The translations under genes were made by a program, and so were the position numbers. The notes beneath the pieces were generated by a model. That model had not been told where the DNA came from. It ran no database searches and saw only the letters and a list, made by a program, of their open reading frames with translations. Of a DNA stretch of 37,906 bases, positions 25,329 to 33,418 are shown piece by piece (position 1 is the stretch's first letter; every line of letters begins with the position of its first letter). Source of the DNA: Novosphingobium cyanobacteriorum (GTDB taxonomy: Bacteria; Pseudomonadota; Alphaproteobacteria; Sphingomonadales; Sphingomonadaceae); assembly GCF_029436685.1 (NCBI RefSeq), contig NZ_JAROCY010000030.1:1-37906 (forward strand), read 5' to 3'.

Positions 25329-25796
25329 TCAGATGTCGGAAATCTCCAGCACCAGGTCATCGGGAAGGGCCGCCGGATAGCGTTGGACCTGCAATGCCAC
25401 CAGAGCATGCAGTCGCTCCGTGAAAGTCGGCAAGCCCGCTACGTAGCTGTCCATCAGGTAGCCGACATGGATCATGAGAAAGACAGCGTCTGAAAGCCGG
25501 ACCGGCAAGACATGCCCGCCGACCGAAAAGCAAAATCGCCAACCATGCTTGAGGCGCGTGATATCACCCGGTGGTGAGATGCGACATGTCTCAACGATGG
25601 CTTTGGCGGCAGCCCGGTTCAGAACCTGTCGCCTGAAAGCGACAACTTTGCCTTGAGCAGGCGCCACGTCAGAGACCACGCCGGAAAGCTCGAGGGACTG
25701 TTCATAGTTCGGCACGTTCGACACGTTGGAATTCTCGGCCAGGATTCGTTGGGCAAGGTTAGCGTGCATTCGCGTGACCGTGGCAAAAATCGACAC
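25329..25796 (-). CDS. Hypothetical protein downstream of the S24 repressor
   Basis: The frame runs from a GTG at 25796 (155 aa) or an ATG at 25769 (146 aa, MHANLAQRILAE); neither has a clear ribosome site. The sequence contains GWRFCFSVGGHVLPVRLSD and a helical C-terminus VALQVQRYPAALPDDLVLEI, mixed alpha/beta in character, without signal or membrane segment. I do not recognise it. It begins 37 bp after the repressor stop on the same strand, so the two are probably co-transcribed and the repressor may control it. Confidence 0.5.
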   Translation of the reverse strand: MSIFATVTRMHANLAQRILAENSNVSNVPNYEQSLELSGVVSDVAPAQGKVVAFRRQVLNRAAAKAIVETCRISPPGDITRLKHGWRFCFSVGGHVLPVRLSDAVFLMIHVGYLMDSYVAGLPTFTERLHALVALQVQRYPAALPDDLVLEISDI

Positions 25797-25833
25797 ATCG
25801 AGGCAAAAAAGGCGAACACGCCCCTGTCGGCGG

Positions 25834-26511
25834 TTACGTCGATCTCCGTGCTCCGGGCATGAGCCTGTGCATGATTGTCACAATCCGGCCGACGATGTAG
25901 TATTGTTCCCGAGTGGCCAGCAGGGGGCGGATAACAGCATTGTCCGCACATATCTCGACTTTTCCTTCAGCAGCAGGGCGTATCCGGCGAATCTGACTTG
26001 TTCCCTCGAAAACGAGCGCCCAGATCTGGTCACTCTGCGCGATGTGATTGTCCGCGGTATCGATCAGGACTTGATCGCCGCATGCGATCGTCGGGCTCAT
26101 CGAATCGCCGAACTGACGTGCAAGGTAGATCTGGCTCGCCCGTGCCTTGGTGAAGAGCCTGAGCCAACTGCTCGAAAAGGCATATTCAGTCCCCGTCAGG
26201 GGCAAATCGAGAAATCGTCCTTCCATGGACTCGCTCAAGTCCCATTCACTGATCTTGAGCACATGCCCCATCGTTTCCGGAGTGAGGCGCGCCACCCGCG
26301 CCTCTCTTGCAGGATCATCGGTCTTGCCCAAGAGGAATTCAGGCGTGGTTTCCAGCTCTTCTGCCAACCGCTCGAGATGCTTCGACTTTCTCACGCGGTT
26401 ATGGACCAGTTTCCAAAGACCTGGCGCACTGACTCCGATGCGCCGCGCGACCTCGGCCTGGGAGACACCACGCTCCAGCAACAAGTCGAGCAGACGATCA
26501 CGTTCAACCAT
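25834..26511 (-). CDS. CI/LexA-like repressor: XRE HTH plus S24-type domain, catalytic Lys replaced
   Basis: Transcriptional repressor of 225 aa. The N-terminal HTH (about 15-37) reads GVSQAEVARRIGVSAPGLWK. The C-terminal S24 peptidase-like domain (about 130-215) has the serine motif GDSMSP with Ser137 and GDQVLIDTAD. In LexA/CI relatives a catalytic lysine sits in a VKRL-type strand; here the equivalent strand reads SQIRRIRP, with Arg at 175/176. No Ala-Gly cleavage site is evident in the hinge. It may therefore be a fold-retaining repressor that does not cleave itself. A palindrome 26 bp upstream is a candidate operator. Co-directional with the next small gene; its target could be its own operon or nearby polysaccharide genes (inference). 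Confidence 0.82.
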   Translation of the reverse strand: MVERDRLLDLLLERGVSQAEVARRIGVSAPGLWKLVHNRVRKSKHLERLAEELETTPEFLLGKTDDPAREARVARLTPETMGHVLKISEWDLSESMEGRFLDLPLTGTEYAFSSSWLRLFTKARASQIYLARQFGDSMSPTIACGDQVLIDTADNHIAQSDQIWALVFEGTSQIRRIRPAAEGKVEICADNAVIRPLLATREQYYIVGRIVTIMHRLMPGARRST

Positions 26512-26536
26512 ATCTCACTCGAGCCTCCCATCAGCG

Positions 26537-26547
26537 GGTACAGTACC
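26537..26547. promoter_or_regulatory. Candidate repressor operator, perfect palindrome
   Basis: GGTAC-A-GTACC is a perfect 11-bp palindrome centred 31 bp upstream of the repressor start, where an autoregulatory operator would lie. Flanking GCG/CGC extends the symmetry imperfectly. Binding is not shown. Confidence 0.35.
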
Positions 26548-26697
26548 GCTGCCAGAGGCAATTTGCCATCCATCCAGATGGCCACCTGATCGCACGCCCA
26601 ATCAGACATCGGCCTTTCCACCGGGATCCATTATTTCCGGATCATGAAATACTTGCTTTACTGTAATTACGATTCAAATATTCCATGAGATCGTCAT

Positions 26698-26712
26698 TAT
26701 TGTGCCACAATA
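26698..26712. promoter_or_regulatory. Perfect 15-bp palindrome in the AT-rich region
   Basis: TATTGTG-C-CACAATA has 7-bp arms around a single C, about 190 bp upstream of the repressor gene. This is the form of a binding site for a dimeric regulator. Which regulator is unknown. Confidence 0.35.
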
Positions 26713-27436
26713 GGTTGTTTTATTATAATAGTTATTACCTTTAGAAATTTATTAGAGAGGAAAATTGTAGTTTCACAAATCTAAAACCGGCCTTAGTTGC
26801 ATAGATTTATGCTAGAATTGGAGAGTTTATTATTAAGATGAATATCTATTTGGCAATCATCAAAGATAATACGATGATAATTAATATTCGTAAACCATCA
26901 ATCTTGTTGACCGAGATCGCAGGGATGAAGTATTGATCTCCAAAAGAGCCATAGTGGGAGATAATGAGCGACTGGAGACATTTTTTGTTTCATATCAAGG
27001 AAATGAAAGGGTCGTTCCAAAGTCACAGCTCCATTGTGTACTTTGTCTCGGCCGAAGGACTCCTCTATCGCGCTACCACCGTGACCTGGCGCCGGCCAAA
27101 AGATGGAATAGCGGCACGCGCCAATGGCTTCCTGACCAGGTCGTGGAGATTCTACATCACAAGCTACACCGTGCTGCGGAAAGCAAGGAGCACAGTGATC
27201 GCTGCTGGGCAGGCGCCGCCCGGCGAGGCAGGCTCGTCCCGGTTCTGAACCTTGCGTAAAGCTCGCCCATCATGCGCCGTCGTGAAATCTTAACCACCTT
27301 TGATGCATGCTTTTCCGGTCGCCTGCGCCGTGCCCCGCGTGCTGCGGCCATCTGCGGGATGTGATGTTGGACAAGTTGGGAAGGCTGCTGGTAAGCACCC
27401 GGCCAACCCAGCGGCGCTCGAAGTGAAGGAACAACC

Positions 27437-28366
27437 GTGACACCGGACCGATCAGCGTTCATGCCTGTCCCAATCGTGCTGTTGACGACCGCGGATCTGC
27501 ATGCGGGACGTGACGCCGAGCTTGCCCGTCTTGTGCGCTCGGTCGAACAGTTTCAGCACGCTCATCCTGAAACCGCGCTTCACCACGTCATGCTCTTGCA
27601 GCGATGCACCGATCCCATGGCCGAAGCGACCCGACTGGGTTTTCCGGCCAGGATGGACGTCTTCGCCAGCGAACGTCAGATCCCCCTGTCATCCGCACGC
27701 AACATCATGATCAACCGCCTCCTTGAGGATCCGCCCTTTCCGCTTGGTGACGCAATGGTCGCCTTCCCGGACGACGATGCGTGGTATCCGGCGGGAACTC
27801 TCGAGCATATGCACGCGCTTTTTTCAAAGGACCGGGACCTCGATTTCTGGTTCTGCCGCTATGGCAGCGAGGCCAGTTTCCCTGACGGCCTGCGCGAATA
27901 CACGCCTGCCTTGCTCGACATTATCGGCCGCGCCTCTTCCAACACGATCGCAGTGCGCGGCGCTGTGCTGGCAAACGTGCGCGGCTTTGACGAGAGCTTG
28001 GGCCTTGGCACACCGGCAAAGTCGGGGGAGGATACCGACTTTGCCATGCGCGCGGCTTTTTCAGCCCGCAAGATCCTGCATGCTCCTGAACGCATGGTGG
28101 GTCATCGGGATTTCGACCCCGCCATCCGTGCCCGCTACTATGGCGGCACTCTGGTCGCGCTGCGTCGTCACAGGCTGAAAAGCGTCAGCGCCTTTGTCGC
28201 TTACCTCCGCAAGATCGCGGTCGGGGTGGCGCTGTGCGCGAAGGGCGAACTTCCGGTTCAAGACCTGCGCGCCGCCTGGAAGATGCAGAAAGCACTTGCA
28301 CCTGCAATCAACCCCAAGATGACCGATGCGATGGAAAAAGCCTCTCGTGGCGGAGTTTTGTCCTGA
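27437..28366 (+). CDS. GT2-family (GT-A) glycosyltransferase
   Basis: Predicted cytosolic inverting glycosyltransferase adding a sugar to a polysaccharide or glycolipid. The start is a GTG with ribosome site GAAGGA six bases upstream; an internal ATG at 27461 is less well placed. Protein of 309 aa. The nucleotide-binding strand is PIVLLTTADL (12-21); the metal-binding acidic motif is VAFPDDDAWYP (108-118, DDD at 112-114); GEDTDFAMRA (197-206) fits the acceptor-side ED motif; SSARNIMINRLLED resembles the helix before the DxD. There are no membrane segments. Its TGA overlaps the ATG of the acetyltransferase, so the two act in one pathway. Donor and acceptor are unknown. Confidence 0.85.
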   Translation: MTPDRSAFMPVPIVLLTTADLHAGRDAELARLVRSVEQFQHAHPETALHHVMLLQRCTDPMAEATRLGFPARMDVFASERQIPLSSARNIMINRLLEDPPFPLGDAMVAFPDDDAWYPAGTLEHMHALFSKDRDLDFWFCRYGSEASFPDGLREYTPALLDIIGRASSNTIAVRGAVLANVRGFDESLGLGTPAKSGEDTDFAMRAAFSARKILHAPERMVGHRDFDPAIRARYYGGTLVALRRHRLKSVSAFVAYLRKIAVGVALCAKGELPVQDLRAAWKMQKALAPAINPKMTDAMEKASRGGVLS

Positions 28367-28815
28367 TGCGCAGCCTTAACCAATTGCTCTGGCTCCAGCG
28401 ATTCATCAACAAGGCCAGGATAGCCTTCTACAACCGGTTTTGGGGCATGGACCTGCACCCAACGGTCAAGGTCTCCCTAACGGCCAAGCTTGACCGGACC
28501 TACCCAAAGGGCGTGCATATCAAAGCATACTCGTACATCACCTTTGGTGCCACGATCCTCACCCATGATCGCACCCGCGGCATCTACAAGGACACCGTGA
28601 TTGAGGAGAATTGCTTCATCGGTGCCCGCGCGATCATCATGCCAGGCATAACGGTAGGCCACAACAGCATTGTCGGCGCAGGCGCTGTCGTCACCAAGGA
28701 CGTCCCGCCCCGTTCGATTGTCGCCGGCAATCCCGCCGAGATCATCCGCACGGATATCGAGGTCGGTCGCTATGGTCGCTTTCTGAGCGCCGACAAGCCA
28801 AAGAGCGCGTCATGA
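28366..28815 (+). CDS. Hexapeptide-repeat acetyltransferase (WcaF/CatB-like)
   Basis: O-acetyltransferase of the left-handed beta-helix class, which uses acetyl-CoA to acetylate a sugar. 149 aa from an ATG overlapping the glycosyltransferase stop (TGATG). Hexapeptide turns are seen in VKVSLTAKLDRTYPKGVHIK and in NCFIGARAIIMPGITVGHNS followed by IVGAGAVVTKDV, with the terminal IVAGNPAEIIR element typical of the family. His in ATILTHDR is the likely catalytic histidine. It probably decorates the sugar placed by the neighbouring glycosyltransferase and might set the acetylation later removed by the RTX deacetylase (inference). Confidence 0.88.
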   Translation: MRSLNQLLWLQRFINKARIAFYNRFWGMDLHPTVKVSLTAKLDRTYPKGVHIKAYSYITFGATILTHDRTRGIYKDTVIEENCFIGARAIIMPGITVGHNSIVGAGAVVTKDVPPRSIVAGNPAEIIRTDIEVGRYGRFLSADKPKSAS

Positions 28816-29089
28816 AGTCTCGCCCGGCACGAAGCGGGACGGCGGCAGCTGGCCAGTGACTGTTTGCCCACGGGTCGACCGGCGAGCGGTCGCAAGGGTG
28901 GGCTCTGGGCAATAAGACACCTCCACGAAGCCGCACCTGCAGTCTTGACCGTCGTCCAGTCCTGCGTAGCCACCTCGGCATGGCACCATCCAGGAATTTC
29001 CAATGCCTCTCGCCCTCGTCATTGCCAAAGGTCGAGCTTGCTCCGGGCGGCATAATCATCGGCCAAAACGTCGCTGACCTTGTAAAGGC

Positions 29090-30103
29090 TCAGAAAGCTG
29101 GCTCGGGTATCCGGCTTCTCAGCGTCGGATCGTATGCTTCTTGCGCCATCTGAACCTGCCTTCCCGCCGTACTCGGGGCGACACGCGCTGCCATCCTTGC
29201 AAGTTCGTTCAGAGCTGCCTGGGTCACACGACGGGGAGCCATATTGAACTCGGGCGAACTGCAAGCATCAAGCAATTGCGCACAGCCCGCCAAATCGCCG
29301 TCAGTCCCTGCGTCAGACCGTAACGAAGGCGAAGCTGGTTCCAAAGGTGGCGCAATGGCCAGCTTCGCAATCGGCGAGAGCGGTTCCGCTGCGGCCGGCG
29401 CGAGCTGCGGATGCGAACCATCCGCATGGCGTTCGTCGGAACTGCCAGTAACCATTGGCTCGGCATCATCCAAGGACAGCTGTGACCCCGTCGCAGGCAG
29501 CCGTTCGCTGGCCCCCTCCGCCCGCGCTTGCTCGACGACGGGCTGCTCCACCAGGCCTTCTTCTTCGCCAGCCATCTCAACGCCGCCTATTGCCAGGACA
29601 CTTGCATCTGCCAAGGTCTCCTCCCTCGCACCTGACGGTGACGCCGGCAATTGCCCCTGGCCCTCAACTGACCTGGGTTCGGACGCGACGGCAGGGGCGG
29701 ATGACAAGCCCTGCCCTGTCTCCCCTCCGCCGACAGAAGCCAGCGATCGAGCCGAACAATGCGCATCACAGGACGCGGTCCGTTTCGCTTTATACGACAC
29801 GCCATCCGGACCAAGCTGCGCTGCTTTCATCCCCGGTGCATCCGGCGCGATTGGCCCGCTTGTCTCCCCCATCGCGATGCGTTCGACCGAGGGGAACTGA
29901 GGGAGCGGAAGATCCCCAGTCATCTGCACTGACCCGGCATCGGGGCCGGGCGGGTTCAAGGGCTCGGTCATCGGCCCTTCCCTGCTGACAAAAGCATAGT
30001 GGCTGCCCATTGCTGCAACACCGGCAAGGGCTGCCGCCCTGATCAGCGCGGCCCGCCCTGACGATCGGTCAATTGCGGCGGCCACCAGTTGATCCGACTT
30101 CAT
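29090..30103 (-). CDS. Membrane-anchored or secreted low-complexity protein (337 aa), unknown
   Basis: The ATG at 30103 follows an AGGAG ribosome site. The N-terminus has basic residues then a hydrophobic stretch (AALIRAAALAGVAAMGSHYA, about 18-37), a signal anchor or uncleaved signal peptide. Residues about 45-290 are rich in Pro, Ala, Ser, Glu and Gly and probably disordered. They include a Cys pair in SCDAHC, and another lies in GCAQLLDAC further on. A short helical C-terminus (TQAALNELARMAARVAPST) ends the protein. No family recognised. The architecture resembles a periplasm-spanning linker protein. An upstream terminator-like hairpin may attenuate it. Confidence 0.6.
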   Translation of the reverse strand: MKSDQLVAAAIDRSSGRAALIRAAALAGVAAMGSHYAFVSREGPMTEPLNPPGPDAGSVQMTGDLPLPQFPSVERIAMGETSGPIAPDAPGMKAAQLGPDGVSYKAKRTASCDAHCSARSLASVGGGETGQGLSSAPAVASEPRSVEGQGQLPASPSGAREETLADASVLAIGGVEMAGEEEGLVEQPVVEQARAEGASERLPATGSQLSLDDAEPMVTGSSDERHADGSHPQLAPAAAEPLSPIAKLAIAPPLEPASPSLRSDAGTDGDLAGCAQLLDACSSPEFNMAPRRVTQAALNELARMAARVAPSTAGRQVQMAQEAYDPTLRSRIPEPAF

Positions 30104-30180
30104 GGCTTTCTCCTGCCCGATGCTGCAGGTTAACCATCTTGCGTCGGCAAAGACAAGAACTGGCGGAATGGCAAAGCGGT

Positions 30181-30210
30181 AAAAAAGACCCGTCGTCATG
30201 ACGACGGGTC
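30181..30210 (-). terminator. Intrinsic terminator/attenuator on the minus strand
   Basis: A perfect 10-bp stem (GACCCGTCGT/ACGACGGGTC, loop CATG) is followed on the minus strand by a run of six T. It lies 78 bp upstream of the 30103 start and points toward it. Either it ends a short leftward transcript from the 30.2-30.7 kb region or it is a leader attenuator for the 29090 gene. Confidence 0.75.
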
Positions 30211-30717
30211 CAGGATTTTCTCAACAGAGCTGGCGGATCACCATCTCGAAATCGCTGTATAACCACGATGGTAAATGGCCGCTTAAGCAAGCTTTCGGGA
30301 CAAACCGTCACCAGGCATCAGGCAAGGATCGCGTTTCCGCACCGGCCTGCAACACCCACGAGCCGACTGGTCATGCCGATCGCCCCGATCACGGCGCGGT
30401 GCAGTACGAAAGCCATACGAAGCGGCTGCACACCAGGTCGGGGAAGCCGGCACGCCGCCTGCGCGCCATGGCACGCGGCATCACCGCCGACAGGCCATGA
30501 CCAGAATTGTGTTTCAGACTCCAAGGAAGCCAACCAGCCCTCGCCCCGTCCCCGCATCCAAGCTCGAAGAGCTTGAGCTTGGGGTGCCTTTTCTGGCAGC
30601 TGTTTCCTGAGGTCGCAAGATCGATCGGCTGCATCAGCAATCGAGCTGACGAAATTGCAAATCGCGGTACCCGCGCATCCAGAGGAGTTCCTGTGCGTCA
30701 GGAGGGACCACCGGCCA
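30211..30717. other. Stretch without a recognised gene
   Basis: About 500 bp between the terminator and the transposase. Open frames exist on both strands but none has family resemblance or a good ribosome site. The minus-strand terminator at its left end hints at an unidentified small RNA or short ORF here. Confidence 0.4.
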
Positions 30718-32307
30718 ATGCTGCATGAAACGCTCGATGGGAGTGCCGCAGACCGGCGTCCTCGCGCTGAACCGCGCGATGACTGCGCCCCGGTGGCAAC
30801 GCAATCCCCTTCGCCGTCTTCCCCCGCCGACCCTGCGGTCAGAACGACAATGCACGTTCGCAGGACCACGACTTGCGCAAGCGAAAGGACCGGCGACCTC
30901 CGCGCGGTGTTCGCGCGCATAACCGGCAAGCAGAACCAGCTGCTGGACTGCCTCGCGAAAGCCTGGTCGGTCGAACAGATCGCCCAACTCCAGAATGTTC
31001 AGGCAGCGTCGGTCAGGCGGCGGATAAACAATCTGTGCACACGTCTGGAGTGCCGTGAATCCGATCTTGCCGGCCTTTACAGCGCATGGCTCGACGGCCA
31101 GGCTGGCGAGCGCAATCTCATCCGACAGCTATGCCGCAGCTTCCTCCTTGCCGGCCCGACAGCGCAAGACAACATACTTGAGGACCAGGCGGCGGCGAGC
31201 CCAGCCCAAGCGATCGAAGGCCCTCGCCATGCCTGCCCCGGCGACCTTCCCGTTTCACCACAGATTCGCACGAGAGTCGTTCAGGAACCCTACGAGAACC
31301 CGAGGATCGCGATCACACCGGGCAGCAAAGGAACCAGCAGGAAAGTGCTGCAAAGGGCCTTCCCTGACAATGATGCCTGCCTCAATCACATTTTCCATGC
31401 GCGAATGGCAGGGGACTACCGCTGCTTCAAATGCCGGCAAGAGCGCCGATGGTACAGGATCGCAGGCTTTCGACGATATGCAACCGCGTGCTGCGCAAGC
31501 TCCTTCGCGCCTACCGGCCGGACGGTAATGCATCGCAGTTCCATCCCGCTGACCGACTGGTTCGAGATCATGCTCCTTTTCGCCAACTCCAAGAACGGAG
31601 TGACCGGGCACTTCATCGAGCGGCATCTCGGTATCGCGTACAAGAGCGGTTTCCGCATGGCCGACAGAATCCGGACTCACATGGCCTTGCTCGAGTGCGA
31701 CCGCAAGATAGGTGGCCCGGGCAAGCTCGTGCATATCGATGAGGCACTGCTGCGCGGCATTCGGACCAACGGAGTGCGTGGGGGTGGTCGCGCCATTGTT
31801 TTTGGCATGTGTGATGAAACAGCGACAATAGCCCTTGCCGTACCCGATCGCAAGGCGGCAACTCTGCTTCCTCTGATCGATCGCCACGTCCTGCCAGGCT
31901 CGATTCTCGTCACTGATGCCTATCATTCCTATTCGCAGCTGGCAGCGCGCGGATGGAACCATGAGATCGTGAACCACTCCCGGGGCGAATGGGTGAACGC
32001 CAACGGCTTCGGGCAAGCATCGATCGAGGCTTACTGGGGCGTATTCAAGCGAACCATCCGGGGAACGCATCTGCACGTAAGCCGAGCCAATCTCTGGAAG
32101 TACATCGGCGAGTTCAATTTCAGATACAATCGCCGCCACGTCCCGCACGAAATCTTCTGGGACATGATAGAACACTTTCCAGACTTCGATCGCCAGGCTG
32201 AGCTTCGGATCGATATCCCGATCGGCCCGCCTCGCCCTCGGAAACGTCGCCCGCCTCGCACCGATGGCGTGCCCCGGAAGCGGGCCTCGCGCATCTTCCG
32301 CAATTGA
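30718..32307 (+). CDS. IS1595-type transposase with extra N-terminal LuxR-like HTH region
   Basis: The C-terminal ~310 aa match the IS1595/ISXO2 group: a zinc-ribbon start (YRCFKC, then a CC pair about 20 residues on), IPLTDWFEIMLLFANSKNGV, and a DDE-type core with LVHIDEALLRG, LVTDAYHSY and ASIEAYWGVFKRTIRGTHLH, ending EFNFRYNRR. Acidic residues are present at all three catalytic places, the last as Glu. The upstream ~200 aa are unusual for the family. They contain FARITGKQNQLLDCLAKAWS, then EQIAQLQ and ASVRRRINNLCTRLE, which resembles a LuxR/GerE-type HTH. The start is uncertain: ATG 30718 has GGAGGG 11 bases upstream; ATG 30850 or TTG 30655 are alternatives. Terminal inverted repeats were not found. 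Intact mobile element or domesticated DNA-binding protein are both possible. Confidence 0.72.
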   Translation: MLHETLDGSAADRRPRAEPRDDCAPVATQSPSPSSPADPAVRTTMHVRRTTTCASERTGDLRAVFARITGKQNQLLDCLAKAWSVEQIAQLQNVQAASVRRRINNLCTRLECRESDLAGLYSAWLDGQAGERNLIRQLCRSFLLAGPTAQDNILEDQAAASPAQAIEGPRHACPGDLPVSPQIRTRVVQEPYENPRIAITPGSKGTSRKVLQRAFPDNDACLNHIFHARMAGDYRCFKCRQERRWYRIAGFRRYATACCASSFAPTGRTVMHRSSIPLTDWFEIMLLFANSKNGVTGHFIERHLGIAYKSGFRMADRIRTHMALLECDRKIGGPGKLVHIDEALLRGIRTNGVRGGGRAIVFGMCDETATIALAVPDRKAATLLPLIDRHVLPGSILVTDAYHSYSQLAARGWNHEIVNHSRGEWVNANGFGQASIEAYWGVFKRTIRGTHLHVSRANLWKYIGEFNFRYNRRHVPHEIFWDMIEHFPDFDRQAELRIDIPIGPPRPRKRRPPRTDGVPRKRASRIFRN

Positions 32308-32541
32308 CGCGATGGAAATCTTTGGAAATGGCCGCCCCCAGGACGAGGGGCCAGGCACCCGGACCTTGGATTACCCCGTCAATTCTTACCGGCAGCCATC
32401 AAGAAAGCCTTGCCGAACCGGAATCTTCACTGCCCCTCCCCGCTGGCGTCGAGAACCATGACTGTGGCAGCGCTGCCCTTGTCATCGATCCGAGCACGGC
32501 CCGCTCCATTCCATCAGGAAATTTTGGACGAGACGGAACCA

Positions 32542-32640
32542 ACCTGCAGAAGACCTGTTGATTTGCTGCAGGTCTAACCGGCTTGTACGATCCAACTTTC
32601 GCCCTGCAGTCCGGTGTCCGCCGCTGCAGGGCTTTTTCTT
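32542..32640 (+). ncRNA. Candidate small structured RNA ending in an intrinsic terminator
   Basis: Upstream of the terminator at 32601 two alternative stems can form: ACCTGCAG/CTGCAGGT (32542-32549 with 32566-32573) or AGACCTG/CAGGTCT (32551-32557 with 32569-32575). CTGCAG recurs in the terminator stem. Competing stems before a terminator are typical of small RNAs or leader switches. No promoter was fixed and no family recognised. Confidence 0.35.
32601..32640 (+). terminator. Intrinsic terminator, plus strand
   Basis: Perfect 9-bp stem GCCCTGCAG/CTGCAGGGC (32601-32609 with 32623-32631) followed by CTTTTTCTT gives a textbook Rho-independent terminator. It lies 294 bp beyond the transposase stop, so it ends either that transcript or a separate short RNA. 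Confidence 0.8.
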
Positions 32641-33118
32641 GAGTGCATCTCGATCCATGCGCAACTCCTAGGCGTCAGCCTGCGCCAGGATTGAGGTAAG
32701 GCATGCGCGCGCAAGCGTGTAAGTACCGTTAATGTCCGCAATAGGTGATAGGCGCCCAACGTCGGTGGCGCGACCGAGCCGGACCTCGCCGTCGAAGGCA
32801 AGCGCAAAGCGGCGATCTCACCATGACCTCCCTTCCAGATGCCCCGCCGTTCACCAGCATTGGACGAGGAACGGGTCGCTGTGAACAGCGGCGCTCGAAC
32901 AGACCAGCCTGTCCAGTAAACTGGCCCCTCCTTCGATTTCTTCATGGCGCGGCGAGAGGAGTGTCAACGGTCTGGCGAAGTTGACATGTCCGAAAAAAGC
33001 AGCAGGACGCGGACCTTGCTCCGCTATCCGTCCGGTGGGCAAGGTTGTTCCGGGGTCTCCTGCGGAAATCGGTCTTCATGCGGGACGGATGTGCATTGGT
33101 TTTCGATGAAGGCTTGAT
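32641..33118. other. Stretch without a recognised gene
   Basis: About 480 bp between the terminator and the 33119 gene. Open frames on both strands show no family resemblance. It presumably contains the promoter for the 33119 gene, but no clear -10/-35 was fixed. Confidence 0.35.
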
Positions 33119-33418
33119 ATGCTCGATAGACTGGTCAGGAGGCTGCGCGGAAGAGATCCGCTGCGAACGGTCGGCTATCGGAAGCTGTCACAAAAGATCC
33201 TGATTGAAGCTGCAGAAACGCTGATCAGCTACGAAACGCGCATCGCCGATCTGGAGGCGATGGTGAAGTCTGCCTACGAAGAGGGTTGGGATCACGGGTT
33301 CAGCGTCGCCGAAGCCTGGGCGAAACACCGTGAACCACAGGCTTGGAACTGGCGGGCCAGCAACGCAAGGCGGCGCCTCGAGCGAGCAACTCCAGCGGCA
33401 GCCCCGCCACTGGATTGA
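33119..33418 (+). CDS. Small hypothetical protein (99 aa)
   Basis: The ATG at 33119 has a GAAGG ribosome site (33108-33112) six bases upstream. The protein has a basic N-terminus (MLDRLVRRLRGRDPLRTVGY), a helical middle (IEAAETLISYETRIADLEAM) and an aromatic stretch YEEGWDHGFSVAEAWAKH. It ends in a basic, Ala/Pro-rich tail. No membrane segment or signal peptide; possibly DNA-binding or a small adaptor. No family recognised. Confidence 0.55.
   Translation: MLDRLVRRLRGRDPLRTVGYRKLSQKILIEAAETLISYETRIADLEAMVKSAYEEGWDHGFSVAEAWAKHREPQAWNWRASNARRRLERATPAAAPPLD

Larger units (their letters stand above)
26512..27436. other. AT-rich upstream region between repressor and glycosyltransferase
   Basis: About 925 bp with no confident gene. 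From about 26640 to 26930 the DNA is strikingly AT-rich compared with its surroundings, with many TTATTA/ATAAT tracts. Such tracts suit xenogeneic silencers or curved promoters, and may be MucR targets. Weak frames follow (from a TTG at 26933, 108 codons; from ATG 26964, 94 codons with GGGAG only three bases upstream); neither resembles a known protein and both are left unassigned. Confidence 0.5.

Noticed and set aside
31255..32358. Minus-strand frame of 367 codons opposite the transposase
   Set aside because: The plus-strand DDE transposase motifs explain the sequence.
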